Assembly (NCBI RefSeq): GCF_000372405.1
Contig: NZ_AQVC01000004.1
Location: 199 to 64,198 of the forward strand
Reading direction: 5' to 3'
Origin: Porphyromonas somerae DSM 23386
GTDB taxonomy: Bacteria; Bacteroidota; Bacteroidia; Bacteroidales; Porphyromonadaceae
Length of the DNA: 64,000 nt
Part shown: piece by piece, positions 8,490 through 17,106 of the stretch
Numbering within the stretch: the first letter of the stretch is position 1
Layout of the letters: each line of letters starts with the position of its first letter
Position numbers and translations under genes: made by a program
Notes under the pieces: generated by a model
The model's input: only the letters and a program-made list of their open reading frames with translations
What the model was told of the DNA's origin: nothing
The model's database searches: none

Positions 8490-9140
8490 ATGAAGAGAAA
8501 AATAAGTGGTGGTAGTATTGTGCCAGAGCCAGCATTGAGGCGACTCCCTTGGTACTTAGCGTATGTCAAACTATTAGAGGCTCAAGGTGAGAAGGTGGTT
8601 TCTTCTACTCATATTGCCAAGAGTACAGGGGTGGATTCGGCACTCGTGGCTAAAGACCTCTCCTATGTTTCGATCGTGGGAAAAACGCGTGTGGGATATG
8701 ATGTGGCTGAGATGGTGGAGGTACTGGAGAGCTTCTTGGGCTTCAATCTATCGCACAAAGCTTATATATTTGGAGTGGGCAATCTAGGTGCTGCCTTGAT
8801 GCACGATAGAGGGCTCTCTCAGTTTGGTATGGATATTGTTGGGGGCTTTGATATCCGAGATGAAGTGGTAGGTGAGGTGATAGGTGGGTCGCCTGTTTAT
8901 CACTTATCGGAGCTTAAGGAGCGGCGAGATAAGGAGGTATCCATAGGGATATTGACCGTGCCAGTGGATGTAGCCCAGGAGGTGACCGATAAATTGGTGG
9001 AGTGTGGAATCAGTGCTATTTGGAATTTTACCCCATTTAGGATTATGGTGCCAGACCATGTGGTGGTGCAGAATACCTCTATTTACTCACACCTTGCTGT
9101 GATGTTTCATAGAATTGATGAGGCTATTAGTGGGTTATGA
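8490..9140 (+). CDS. rex: Redox-sensing transcriptional repressor Rex
   Basis: DNA-binding repressor that senses the NADH/NAD+ ratio. The 216-residue product has an N-terminal winged helix (about 10-75, with PEPALRRLPWYLAYVKLL and VSSTHIAKSTGVDSALVAKD), a Rossmann fold with the NAD-binding loop FGVGNLGAAL (about 94-103), and a C-terminal domain-swap helix (VVVQNTSIYSHLAVMFHR). Length fits Rex (about 210 residues). It overlaps the next gene by ATGA, so Rex is translated with the FAH-like and porV genes. Confidence 0.93.
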   Translation: MKRKISGGSIVPEPALRRLPWYLAYVKLLEAQGEKVVSSTHIAKSTGVDSALVAKDLSYVSIVGKTRVGYDVAEMVEVLESFLGFNLSHKAYIFGVGNLGAALMHDRGLSQFGMDIVGGFDIRDEVVGEVIGGSPVYHLSELKERRDKEVSIGILTVPVDVAQEVTDKLVECGISAIWNFTPFRIMVPDHVVVQNTSIYSHLAVMFHRIDEAISGL

Positions 9141-9712
9141 AACTCTTTAGCTCGTGGGTGTCTGGAGCTGCGGAGATAAGGCACTTTGTGGCACGACCCG
9201 ACAATGTATTGAGTAATTCGGGTAAGGATTTTTACCAACCCGATTGGATGCACGGATTGGAAGCCAAGGCTATGTGGCTTGTCCGTATCAGCAAGGTAGC
9301 TAAGTGCATAGACCCAGCTTTTGCCAGTAGATATTACGAAAATCTGTCGGTGGGGGTCTCTCTGAGAGCCAAGGAATTGGATGGTAGCTTGCCTGAGAGC
9401 ATGAAGGAGGATTTCGATTGCTCCCTCTTTCGGTGGAGTGAATGGCTAACGTATGACGAGATGAGCCGGCACTCTATGAAAGGTGTGAAGATGCTAACTA
9501 CTGATCACCTCGAGGAGGCGCGTCAATTGATGCTCCCTGAGAGGACTTTGATAGAGGCCGTCATCACTGAACTCAGTCGGTACTACCTCCTCAAGATAGG
9601 CGATCTAGTGGCTATACCAGCTATGGAGCAGGTATGGGAGATGGAGCGAGAGCAGGGCCTATTTATTTGTAATGAGCAAAATGAAGAATTGGTATTCTTA
9701 AGGATTAAGTGA
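9137..9712 (+). CDS. FAH-family-like protein, probably without catalytic metal site
   Basis: A 191-residue protein resembling fumarylacetoacetate hydrolase (FAH) family members such as E. coli YcgM. Matching parts are FYQPDW (32-37), LVRISKVAKCI (48-58), FASRYYENLSVGVSLRAKEL and a C-terminal LLKIGDLVAIP. The metal-binding E-x-E of active enzymes aligns with K44-A45-M46, so a divalent metal is unlikely to bind and hydrolysis is doubtful. It overlaps rex by 4 bases. From memory, P. gingivalis has an FAH-family gene just before porU-porV; here porV follows directly. Confidence 0.7.
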   Translation: MKLFSSWVSGAAEIRHFVARPDNVLSNSGKDFYQPDWMHGLEAKAMWLVRISKVAKCIDPAFASRYYENLSVGVSLRAKELDGSLPESMKEDFDCSLFRWSEWLTYDEMSRHSMKGVKMLTTDHLEEARQLMLPERTLIEAVITELSRYYLLKIGDLVAIPAMEQVWEMEREQGLFICNEQNEELVFLRIK

Positions 9713-9714
9713 GT

Positions 9715-10872
9715 ATGAGACAATTACTGATTTGGGGCAAAAGTCTACTGGTGAGTACCGCCCTACTATTATGGGTGTGGGGAAATAATGCCAGTGCTCA
9801 AGAAACTGGAAGTGCCAAGACCTATAGCCCTGTGCTAACTGGAGCACCTATCTTATCGATTACTCCCGATGCCAGGAGTGCCGGAATGGGAGAGGTGGGG
9901 CTGACGACAACAGCCGATGCGCACTCTATATATCACAATATCTCTAAGCTTGCCTATATAGATAAGGAGTGGGGCGTCTCATTTGTCTATACCCCTTGGC
10001 TCTCTGAGGTGGCTAAGGATATCAATCTCTCCACCCTCACTGGGTATTACTCTTGGGGTAATACAGGCGAGATCAATCATGCGGTGTCGGCCTCTCTCAG
10101 ATATTTCCATATCGGAGAGGCGATGGCTTTTCAGCGTGAATTGATGATCCCGACGACTATTGTCCCATACGAATTGGCTGTGGATCTGGGTTACTCGATT
10201 GCCCTTAATCAGCACTGGGCATTAGGGGCTTCTATGCGTTATTTGAGGAGTGACTATAACTACTCAGTGGGCGAGGTCAAAGGGTTGATCAATAACTTCC
10301 TCGTAGATATTTCGGCCACCTATCAGACAGGTCTTACGTTCTCAAATGATATGAAGGGGGCACTTAGAGCTGCTGTGGCCCTCAATAATGTGGGTGGTAA
10401 GATGAGCTATGATGGTGGTCGCTCTTCTCTTTTCGCTCCCGCCAAGATGAGAGTGGGGGTTGGGCTCGATCTCGATGTCGCACCACAGCATCAGGTAGGG
10501 CTACATCTGGAGGCCAATAAATTATTAGCTCCTACCTTCAATCCTAGTGATCGGAAAGCTCCTGACGCCTACAATAAGATGAATATGTGGCGAGCTATGG
10601 GGAGCTCATTTGGTGATGCTACTGGTGGCGCCTCGGAGGAGTTCAATGAGGTAATGTGGTTGGTGGGTGCAGAATATACCTATGACAGCCGCTTCTTTGT
10701 TCGCTCTGGCTATCATTACCAGCACCCTACCAAGGGAACTAATAGTGGTTTTACTTTGGGGTTAGGATTTATTTATGAGTGGGCAAAGGTGGACCTTTCC
10801 TATTTCCTAGCTACTCAGACCAATTCACCTCTTAATAATACATTCAGACTAGGTGTAGGAGTTAATTTTTAG
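9715..10872 (+). CDS. porV: Type IX secretion outer-membrane protein PorV
   Basis: Outer-membrane beta-barrel of the FadL type that carries cargo to the PorU sortase and belongs to the PorU-PorV-PorQ-PorZ attachment complex of the type IX system. The product has a signal peptide ending near ASAQE, then the family start PVLTGAPILSITPDARSAGM and a run of amphipathic strands to a C-terminal FRLGVGVNF. I take the ATG at 9715 (MRQLLIWGKSLL) rather than the GTG two codons upstream. ispF follows after 4 bases, the same downstream neighbour as in P. gingivalis. porU is not adjacent. Confidence 0.9.
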   Translation: MRQLLIWGKSLLVSTALLLWVWGNNASAQETGSAKTYSPVLTGAPILSITPDARSAGMGEVGLTTTADAHSIYHNISKLAYIDKEWGVSFVYTPWLSEVAKDINLSTLTGYYSWGNTGEINHAVSASLRYFHIGEAMAFQRELMIPTTIVPYELAVDLGYSIALNQHWALGASMRYLRSDYNYSVGEVKGLINNFLVDISATYQTGLTFSNDMKGALRAAVALNNVGGKMSYDGGRSSLFAPAKMRVGVGLDLDVAPQHQVGLHLEANKLLAPTFNPSDRKAPDAYNKMNMWRAMGSSFGDATGGASEEFNEVMWLVGAEYTYDSRFFVRSGYHYQHPTKGTNSGFTLGLGFIYEWAKVDLSYFLATQTNSPLNNTFRLGVGVNF

Positions 10873-10876
10873 TTCT

Positions 10877-11359
10877 ATGGTACCATTTAGAGTAGGCCAA
10901 GGGTATGATGTCCATCGTTTTGAGTCGGGACGAGAGCTATGGCTTGGAGGGGTGAAGATCGAATACCCTTTGGGACTGAAGGGGCACTCCGATGCCGACG
11001 TGCTACTGCATGCGATTAGTGATGCATTGCTTGGAGCATTGGCACTGAGGGATATCGGCTATCACTTTCCCGATAATGACCCTAAGTATAAGGGAGCTGA
11101 TTCGAAGCAGCTGCTGAAGGAGGTGGCGAGGCTTGTGCTCCAAAAAGGTTATAAGGTGGGGAATATTGATGCCACGATTGTGGCCGAGCAGCCCAAGATA
11201 AATCCGTATGTGCCCGCAATGCAGGAGGTAATTGCACAGCTGCTCTCAGTAGACGTTGATCAGGTATCTATCAAAGCAACGACTAATGAGCAGATGGGGT
11301 TTACAGGACGTCAGGAGGGGATCTTGGCACTTGCTACCGCTTTAGTCTATAGGGATTGA
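10877..11359 (+). CDS. ispF: 2-C-methyl-D-erythritol 2,4-cyclodiphosphate synthase
   Basis: Fifth step of the MEP pathway: cyclises CDP-methylerythritol phosphate to the cyclodiphosphate with release of CMP, giving isoprenoid precursors. The 160-residue product has the metal ligands D11 and H13 in GYDVHRF, the GHSDADVLLHA signature and the C-terminal ATTNEQMGFTGRQEGI. Length is exactly typical. It follows porV by 4 bases, so both are on one transcript from rex. Confidence 0.95.
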   Translation: MVPFRVGQGYDVHRFESGRELWLGGVKIEYPLGLKGHSDADVLLHAISDALLGALALRDIGYHFPDNDPKYKGADSKQLLKEVARLVLQKGYKVGNIDATIVAEQPKINPYVPAMQEVIAQLLSVDVDQVSIKATTNEQMGFTGRQEGILALATALVYRD

Positions 11360-11411
11360 AGCGCTTGAGCCCATACTGGATGAGCAAAACTATTTTTTTC
11401 TTGGCTAGATA

Positions 11412-11443
11412 TTTGGTGGTTTGAAATAATTGTCGTACCTTTG
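11412..11443 (+). promoter_or_regulatory. Promoter of tRNA-Gly
   Basis: TTTG (11412-11415) and TACCTTTG (11436-11443), 20 bases apart, match the Bacteroidota -33/-7 consensus, about 44 bases before the tRNA. Confidence 0.7.
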
Positions 11444-11486
11444 CAAAGCAAAAGAGGAGAAATGCTCCTAACATTGCAAAACATCT

Positions 11487-11559
11487 GCGGAAATAGCTCA
11501 GTTGGTAGAGCACAACCTTGCCAAGGTTGGGGTCGCGGGTTCGAGTCCCGTTTTCCGCT
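11487..11559 (+). tRNA. tRNA-Gly (anticodon GCC)
   Basis: A 73-base cloverleaf with acceptor arms GCGGAAA and TTTCCGC, D-arm AGCTCAGTTGGTAGAGC, anticodon loop TTGCCAA giving GCC, and T-arm with GGTTCGAGTCC. The discriminator is T. CCA is not encoded. Confidence 0.95.
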
Positions 11560-11568
11560 CTTTTGTCT

Positions 11569-11610
11569 AAAAGCTTCTTTGTAGTTTTACAAGGAAGCTT
11601 TTCTTCTTTT
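11569..11610 (+). terminator. Terminator after tRNA-Gly
   Basis: AAAAGCTTCTTT (11569-11580) pairs with AAGGAAGCTTTT (11591-11602) with one wobble, followed by TCTTCTTTT. Confidence 0.7.
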
Positions 11611-11665
11611 GGAGAGCTTCTTACGAGCATATACCTACTTGTAGGTACTTTTATGCTTTTATTGC

Positions 11666-11696
11666 TTGTTTATTTCCCTAATTATGATTAGCTTTG
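11666..11696 (+). promoter_or_regulatory. Promoter of rubrerythrin gene
   Basis: TTG (11666-11668) and TAGCTTTG (11689-11696), 20 bases apart, fit the Bacteroidota consensus. The rubrerythrin ATG is 60 bases downstream. Confidence 0.6.
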
Positions 11697-11755
11697 TAAC
11701 GAATGAGGGGCTAAGTGCTCCAAAGGAATAACTAATCATAAATAAAAGGTAAAGT

Positions 11756-12358
11756 ATGGCAACAAAAAGTTTGAAGGGTACACAGACCGAGAAGAACCTA
11801 ATCTTTTCTTTTGCTAATGAGAGCCAAGCACACGCTCGTTACAGCTTCTTTGCAAGCCAGGCGAAGAAAGATGGTTTCGTAGAGGTGCAAGCTTTCTTTG
11901 AGCAAACTGCAGACCAAGAGAAGGCACACGCTAAGAGATTCTTTAAGTTCCTTGAGGGTGGAATGGTCAATGTAAATGCAGAGTTCCCAGCAGGTACTAT
12001 TGGTACTACTCTTGAAAATCTAGAGACTTCTGCTAAGCTAGAGCATGAGGAGATGGAGAGCGTATATCCTGGATTTGCTGAGACTGCAGAGAAGGAGGGC
12101 TTCCCAGTTATTGCTGCTGCTTATAGAGCTATTGCTGTTGCAGAGGGCGAGCACTCTAGAGTGTACAGTGAGTTTGCTAAGCGTATCCGCGAGGATAAGA
12201 TGTTTGAGAGCGATAAGGAAGTGGTATGGCAGTGCCGTAAGTGTGGTTTCCTTATGAAGGGACTTAAAGCACCAGCTAAGTGCCCTGCATGTGAGCATCC
12301 AAGGGATCACTTCCAGAGACATAGCGATGCACCTATTGCACCTATCTCAACCCTTTAA
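11756..12358 (+). CDS. rbr: Rubrerythrin
   Basis: Non-haem di-iron peroxidase that reduces hydrogen peroxide in anaerobes. The 200-residue product has an N-terminal four-helix ferritin-like domain (about 5-145) with E-x2-H type ligands (FANESQAHARY, EQTADQEKAHA, VAEGEHSRVY) and a C-terminal rubredoxin domain with CRKCGF and CPACEHPRDHF. Length is typical (about 190-200). It is monocistronic, with its own promoter and terminator. Expression is likely tied to oxidative stress, but no operator is recognisable. Confidence 0.95.
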   Translation: MATKSLKGTQTEKNLIFSFANESQAHARYSFFASQAKKDGFVEVQAFFEQTADQEKAHAKRFFKFLEGGMVNVNAEFPAGTIGTTLENLETSAKLEHEEMESVYPGFAETAEKEGFPVIAAAYRAIAVAEGEHSRVYSEFAKRIREDKMFESDKEVVWQCRKCGFLMKGLKAPAKCPACEHPRDHFQRHSDAPIAPISTL

Positions 12359-12389
12359 TTGGGTGGTTCAATAGATTGCTATTGACATG

Positions 12390-12427
12390 AATAAAGGCGG
12401 GTAACCTATGGGTTATCCGCCTTTATT
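12390..12427. terminator. Two-way terminator between rubrerythrin and SNF2 helicase
   Basis: AATAAAGGCGGGTAACC (12390-12406) pairs with GGTTATCCGCCTTTATT (12411-12427) with a single wobble. A-rich and T-rich ends serve both convergent genes. Confidence 0.85.
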
Positions 12428-12480
12428 CGTAGTTAGTCGAAAGTCGCAACTCTCTCTTCGTGGGTCTGTACTTATTCAGA

Positions 12481-15400
12481 TTACTTGAAGAGGTCGGCGA
12501 TGTCGTCGCGGGAGAAGCTCTTTTGGATCTTATCGGTTTGGATAATATCTTCGGAGAGGGAGCGTTTGCTCTCTTGTAGCTGTAGGATCTTTTCCTCGAT
12601 GGTCTCTTTGCAGACAAGGCGATAGGCATTGACGTGCTTCTCCTGCCCGATGCGGTAGCTTCGGTCGATGGCTTGGTTTTCTACTGCAGGGTTCCACCAA
12701 GGGTCGATGAGAAAGACGTAGTCGGCAGCGGTGAGGTTGAGCCCTGTGCCACCGGCCTTAAGGGAGATGAGGAAGACCCGTATCTCATCATCCTCTTGAA
12801 ATTGCTGGACCACCGCCTCACGATTGGTAGTGGATCCATCGAGGTAGACGTAGGGGATGTCCTCTAGCTCTAGTCGCTTCTTGACGAGGGCGAGCATGGA
12901 GGTGAATTGTGAAAAGACGAGGGCTTTGTGCTCCGACTCGATTTCACGGAGGTTGCGCATCAATATATCTAGTTTGATGGACTGTGTACCGTAGTCCTCG
13001 CTCTCTGTGGAGATAAGGGCTGGGGAGTTGCAGATCTGTCGTAGCTTGGTGAGGGCTTGAAGTACCATCATCTGTGCCTCTCCTTCGCTAGATTTCTCCA
13101 TTTCGCTAAGCAGTTGCTCGCGGAAGTGCTCCTTGTGACTATCGTAAACCTTTCGCTGCTCCTCTTTCATCTCGCAATAGAGGACTGTCTCTGTCTTATC
13201 GGGCAGTTCGGTGGCTACTTGCTTCTTTGTCCTACGAAGGAGGAAGGGCTGTGTCATATCCCGAAGTAGATGAGTGCTTCGCTCGTCGCGTTGCTTATCA
13301 ATCGCATTGGCAAAGTTTTGGCGGAAATGGTCCATGCTGCCAAAGATACCTGGATTGAGAAAGTTCATCTGGGCGTAGAGGTCGAAGGTATTGTTTTCAA
13401 TCGGAGTACCTGTGAGGGCAAGGCGGTGGTTCGCTTGAAGAAGACGCGCTGCCTTGTATCGCTTGGAGAGTGGATTCTTAATCGCTTGGCTTTCGTCGAG
13501 TATAGCATATTCAAAGGTGATTTGAGAGAGCTCCTCAATGTCGTTGGAGACCACTCCATAGGTGGAGAGGATGATGTCGTACTGTGAGAATAGCTCTCTT
13601 AGGGAGGCTCTATCGCCTCCTCGGTAGACTAGATAGGTGAGGGAGGGGGCAAACTTATCTAGCTCTTTTTGCCAATTGAATAGCAGTGAGGTGGGTAGCA
13701 CGATGAGGTGTGGGGGTAGGGGCTTTTTGCCACTTTGCTCCTTGAGGTGCTGTAGTAGGGTGATCACTTGTAGGGTTTTTCCTAGTCCCATATCGTCGGC
13801 AAGGCAGCCTCCTAGTTGGTTTTGGTTGAGGAATAGTAGCCAATCAAAGCCACTCTGCTGATAGCTTCTCAGCTCTGCATTGATCCCTTTGGGGATCGGG
13901 TGGGGAGTGAGCTTGGTGAGGTTTTGAAGTCGGCGACGGAGCTCCATCATCTCCTCTATGTATTTGGGTCGCTTGGGGAGGTCGTCGTAGAGCTGATCAA
14001 TAATATTGAATTGGTAATTTGAGATCTCTATCTTGTCTTTGCGTAGTCGGCCAACTTGGAAGTATCGAGCATACCGTTCTAGCCACTCCTCGGGAAGGAT
14101 TCCGACGGTACCATCGGAGAGCTGTATGTATTGGCTCTTATTCATCACACTCTTCCGTACCTCTTGTAGCGAAGCTGTCTGTTTGCCAAACTTGATATTG
14201 ATCTTGAGGTCAAACCAATCTATCCCACTCGAGGTGGAGATAGAGATGGTGGGGGTGTGGAGGTTGTAACGGAAGTTCTTTAGGCTCTCAGAGCCATAAA
14301 TCTGTACCCCTTTATTGCGTAGCTTTTCGCTAGAATTGAGGAGCCAGTTATCCTCCATCAGTTGCTCTCCTGTAAGGGTGAATTCGATAGCTGCGTCATC
14401 GAAAGAGGGATGCAGACTGCGGAGGTACTCTAGGTACTGGTTCTCGAAGTCGGCATCACGCTCTAGTAGTGTATTGGTCTCACGGTCGTAAAGAGGGGCT
14501 CTATCAGTTAGAGGTATAGAGTCTTCGCCGTACTGTATTGCTGGGGTGAGGCGGATAGTCCCCTCATCAGTATCGGTGAGGAAGAGTTGGGCTGTGGCTT
14601 GCTCTGCTTGCAGTTGTTGCTTATTATGTACTTCTGAATTGATTTCAAAGAGCTTGCCGAGGGGTTTGATGACCGTATCGTAGAGCTTTGGTAGATCCTT
14701 TGGTTGGTAGAGGATCATCGGCTTTTCTCTATTGAGTACCTGTAGGTGGTAGTTGAGCATCTGATAGTCTGCTGCCGACCTGAAGATGTAGACCTCCTTG
14801 TAGTCAACGATCACAAAAGCTTGATGGATCATCATAGTGTCAGGGTTGATCTCTATCTCTTGGTCGCCTGCATGTAGGGTGGGGCGAAGCTTTATCAATT
14901 GCTGATTAAAGTCGGTCTGGATAAGGTCAAGGCGAACCTCTGCCAGTTCGTCGTGAAGCTCCAGCTGAGTCAGTCGCTCAAGCCCCTTTTGTTCGAATTT
15001 CTGAATATCGAACTTGTCAATGTATAGATAGAGGGGGTGTTGTTTTAGGATACCTCTGAGTTGATGTATGGTAGCCACAGACTCTACGGAGGGCTTGTAT
15101 TCCCACGAGCGCTCGTCTATCGTATTGCTAAGCTGTAGGTAAGAAGTGGCGTGAAGAGCCTCCTCGTCGGTGAGGTTGGAGAGCTGGAGGGTGAGCTTCT
15201 CAATATTTTGGAGGGTGACGAAATTGAGATTGAGCCTACCCGATGCAGCTAGTTTGCCACGAGCTGGTAGGGGTAGCCAGCACCGATTGATATTGCTATT
15301 AAAGCGATATGAGATAGGAGAGATATAGAAGAATAGTTGAAACCTATTCTGTGCCAACTTTCGAGAGAGCTCGGGGTCTGCTTTGGGTGTGGTACTCTTA

Positions 15401-16287
15401 AAGTTGAGACCCAGTGCCTTTAGGGTATCTGCGGGGTCTGAGATGCAAAGGTCATCGGGTTGCATCAGCATATAATGCCCATCCTGGTCGTAGGCAAGTT
15501 GTCCCTCAGTGCGGAGTGGATCCTCCTCAGGAAGCTTGGCTTGTAGGTCGGCAATGAGTTGGTCTCTTCCGTAGTCTGGATTGAAGAAGAGCTCGGGAAG
15601 GGTCTCCTTGATGCTGGTCAATGCTACTTCAATATGCCTGCAGGGGGACCACTCCTCATAAGATTTACATTCCGTGCAGGTGCAGGTGGCTGTAATGAAG
15701 TGGGCTGGGATATCGACCTCAAAGTCCTGCTGATATAGTTGAATAGAGTCGTGGACAGTAGTCTTTACTTTGCCGTTATCTATATCTATCTTTTTGTAGC
15801 TTATTGTATCCGATCTTTTATGGGTGCAGACTAGATCCATCGTCAGTTCATCGATTTGGTAGCTCTCTGTTAGTGGAATGTGCAGACCTTGAGATACGGG
15901 TGACTTCTTGTTCTTAAGCAATGGAGAGTCGTGATAGGTGCCATGCTCTGAAGGGATCATAAAATAGAGAGCCCGTAGGATAGACATTATTATTGTCTTT
16001 TGGTCGAATCCAAATAGGTTCTTAGGAAGGTCCTCAAATTGGATGGTTTTATTGGTGAAATTGACGGTGGCGGCTACCATTCTTTCACCCAGCTCAGCAC
16101 TAGAATAACCAGTCAGTGTAATTGAAAGAATAAAAGACACTACGGATTTATCATTGGGCAAAGGAATTGCATAGCTAGGGAGAGCTGTAAGGTTGAAACT
16201 CCTGGAGATAGTCTTTTCTCCAATCTTATTATCTGCAATGTACTTGGTAATTATTTCTTGAAGTGGGTGAATTGCTCTATCTGCCAT
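12481..16287 (-). CDS. SNF2-family DEAD/DEAH helicase with SWIM zinc finger
   Basis: Large 1268-residue protein. The N-terminal part holds a SWIM-type zinc finger (C202-x-C204 ... C216-x-H218). The C-terminal third is an SNF2 ATPase: Walker A region LADDMGLGKTLQVITLL near residue 830, a DESQAIKN motif II, LTGTPIEN, and the second RecA lobe with LKAGGTGLNLTAADYV and DRSYRIGQ. Such proteins translocate on DNA and are common in Bacteroidota, often annotated as HepA-like; the exact role is unknown. The ATG start gives MADRAIHPLQ. It is read alone, with a possible promoter at 16321-16354. Confidence 0.88.
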   Translation of the reverse strand: MADRAIHPLQEIITKYIADNKIGEKTISRSFNLTALPSYAIPLPNDKSVVSFILSITLTGYSSAELGERMVAATVNFTNKTIQFEDLPKNLFGFDQKTIIMSILRALYFMIPSEHGTYHDSPLLKNKKSPVSQGLHIPLTESYQIDELTMDLVCTHKRSDTISYKKIDIDNGKVKTTVHDSIQLYQQDFEVDIPAHFITATCTCTECKSYEEWSPCRHIEVALTSIKETLPELFFNPDYGRDQLIADLQAKLPEEDPLRTEGQLAYDQDGHYMLMQPDDLCISDPADTLKALGLNFKSTTPKADPELSRKLAQNRFQLFFYISPISYRFNSNINRCWLPLPARGKLAASGRLNLNFVTLQNIEKLTLQLSNLTDEEALHATSYLQLSNTIDERSWEYKPSVESVATIHQLRGILKQHPLYLYIDKFDIQKFEQKGLERLTQLELHDELAEVRLDLIQTDFNQQLIKLRPTLHAGDQEIEINPDTMMIHQAFVIVDYKEVYIFRSAADYQMLNYHLQVLNREKPMILYQPKDLPKLYDTVIKPLGKLFEINSEVHNKQQLQAEQATAQLFLTDTDEGTIRLTPAIQYGEDSIPLTDRAPLYDRETNTLLERDADFENQYLEYLRSLHPSFDDAAIEFTLTGEQLMEDNWLLNSSEKLRNKGVQIYGSESLKNFRYNLHTPTISISTSSGIDWFDLKINIKFGKQTASLQEVRKSVMNKSQYIQLSDGTVGILPEEWLERYARYFQVGRLRKDKIEISNYQFNIIDQLYDDLPKRPKYIEEMMELRRRLQNLTKLTPHPIPKGINAELRSYQQSGFDWLLFLNQNQLGGCLADDMGLGKTLQVITLLQHLKEQSGKKPLPPHLIVLPTSLLFNWQKELDKFAPSLTYLVYRGGDRASLRELFSQYDIILSTYGVVSNDIEELSQITFEYAILDESQAIKNPLSKRYKAARLLQANHRLALTGTPIENNTFDLYAQMNFLNPGIFGSMDHFRQNFANAIDKQRDERSTHLLRDMTQPFLLRRTKKQVATELPDKTETVLYCEMKEEQRKVYDSHKEHFREQLLSEMEKSSEGEAQMMVLQALTKLRQICNSPALISTESEDYGTQSIKLDILMRNLREIESEHKALVFSQFTSMLALVKKRLELEDIPYVYLDGSTTNREAVVQQFQEDDEIRVFLISLKAGGTGLNLTAADYVFLIDPWWNPAVENQAIDRSYRIGQEKHVNAYRLVCKETIEEKILQLQESKRSLSEDIIQTDKIQKSFSRDDIADLFK

Positions 16288-16320
16288 ACGAACTCATTAA
16301 ACCTATTCTTATATATTCTG

Positions 16321-16354
16321 TAAAGGTACCCAATTCTACCGTAATAGATGCAAA
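16321..16354 (-). promoter_or_regulatory. Possible promoter of the SNF2 helicase
   Basis: On the minus strand TTTG (complement of CAAA 16351-16354), 22 bases, then TACCTTTA (complement of 16321-16328). The last base departs from TAnnTTTG. It lies 34 bases before the start codon. Confidence 0.4.
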
Positions 16355-16383
16355 AAGGGGTAGACGACACTTCGTCTACCCCT
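16352..16383 (-). terminator. Terminator of the OmpA-family gene
   Basis: AGGGGTAGACGA (16356-16367) and TCGTCTACCCCT (16372-16383) form an exact 12-bp stem with a 4-base loop. On the minus strand it is followed by TTTTT. It lies 26 bases beyond the gene. Confidence 0.85.
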
Positions 16384-16408
16384 CGGGACATATTGTCTTT
16401 ACGACTAC

Positions 16409-17086
16409 TTACTTACCGGCTGCCTCTTTTGCCTCCTTGATCATCTTGGCATTAGGCAGAATGAATATCTCTACTCGGCGATTCTTAGCTCTATTCTCTG
16501 GGGTTGAGTTGTCCACTACAGGTTGGTCTGGTCCTACCCCTTCGCTAGTCATACGAGCGACATCTACATTGTATCCACGTAGGAAGTTGCGAACACTCAT
16601 CGCACGCTCCTCAGAGAGTTTCATATTGTACTCATACCTACCGGTAGCATCAGTGTGGCCAATAATCTTGATATCGGTATCAGGATTGGCATTCATATTC
16701 TCTGCAAACTTGCGGAGAGCGTCACGCGATGCTTGGTTGAGGGTGCTAGAGCTAGTAGCGAATAGGATGCCACTATCAAAGGTAACACGGATTGCTTCAC
16801 CGTTATTCACTGTCTCTACAGTGGCCTCTGGTATCTGTTGCTCTAGCTCCTTGGCTTGCTTATCCATCTGATTGCCGATGATACCACCCGCGGCACCACC
16901 AAGAGCAGTACCTATTGCGGCACCCATAGCTGTATTGCCAGCTACCTTGCCGATACCTGCTCCGATAGCTGCACCAGCGGCAGCACCAATGCCGAGACCC
17001 TTTACTGAATTAGAAGCCCCGCATCCGCTCAGTAGCAGACCTAATGATACTGTAGTTACTCCTAAAATAGATTGAAACTTTGTCAT
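16409..17086 (-). CDS. OmpA-family lipoprotein with glycine-zipper segment
   Basis: Outer-membrane lipoprotein that anchors the envelope to peptidoglycan. The 225-residue product has a signal peptide with lipobox LLLSGC (C22), an Ala/Gly-rich glycine-zipper segment (about 30-80, with repeated GAAIGAGIG-type motifs), and an OmpA-like peptidoglycan-binding domain (about 105-215) with IKIIGHTDATGRYEYNMKLS and NRRVEIFI. It resembles the YiaD/Pal group. The gene follows the acidic protein gene by 20 bases and ends before a strong terminator. Confidence 0.88.
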   Translation of the reverse strand: MTKFQSILGVTTVSLGLLLSGCGASNSVKGLGIGAAAGAAIGAGIGKVAGNTAMGAAIGTALGGAAGGIIGNQMDKQAKELEQQIPEATVETVNNGEAIRVTFDSGILFATSSSTLNQASRDALRKFAENMNANPDTDIKIIGHTDATGRYEYNMKLSEERAMSVRNFLRGYNVDVARMTSEGVGPDQPVVDNSTPENRAKNRRVEIFILPNAKMIKEAKEAAGK

Positions 17087-17106
17087 AATTCTCTTCTGTT
17101 AAATGG

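Noticed and set aside
16263-16871. 202-residue plus-strand frame
   Set aside because: Antisense across the OmpA gene, its terminator and the helicase start; the OmpA frame has clear domains.
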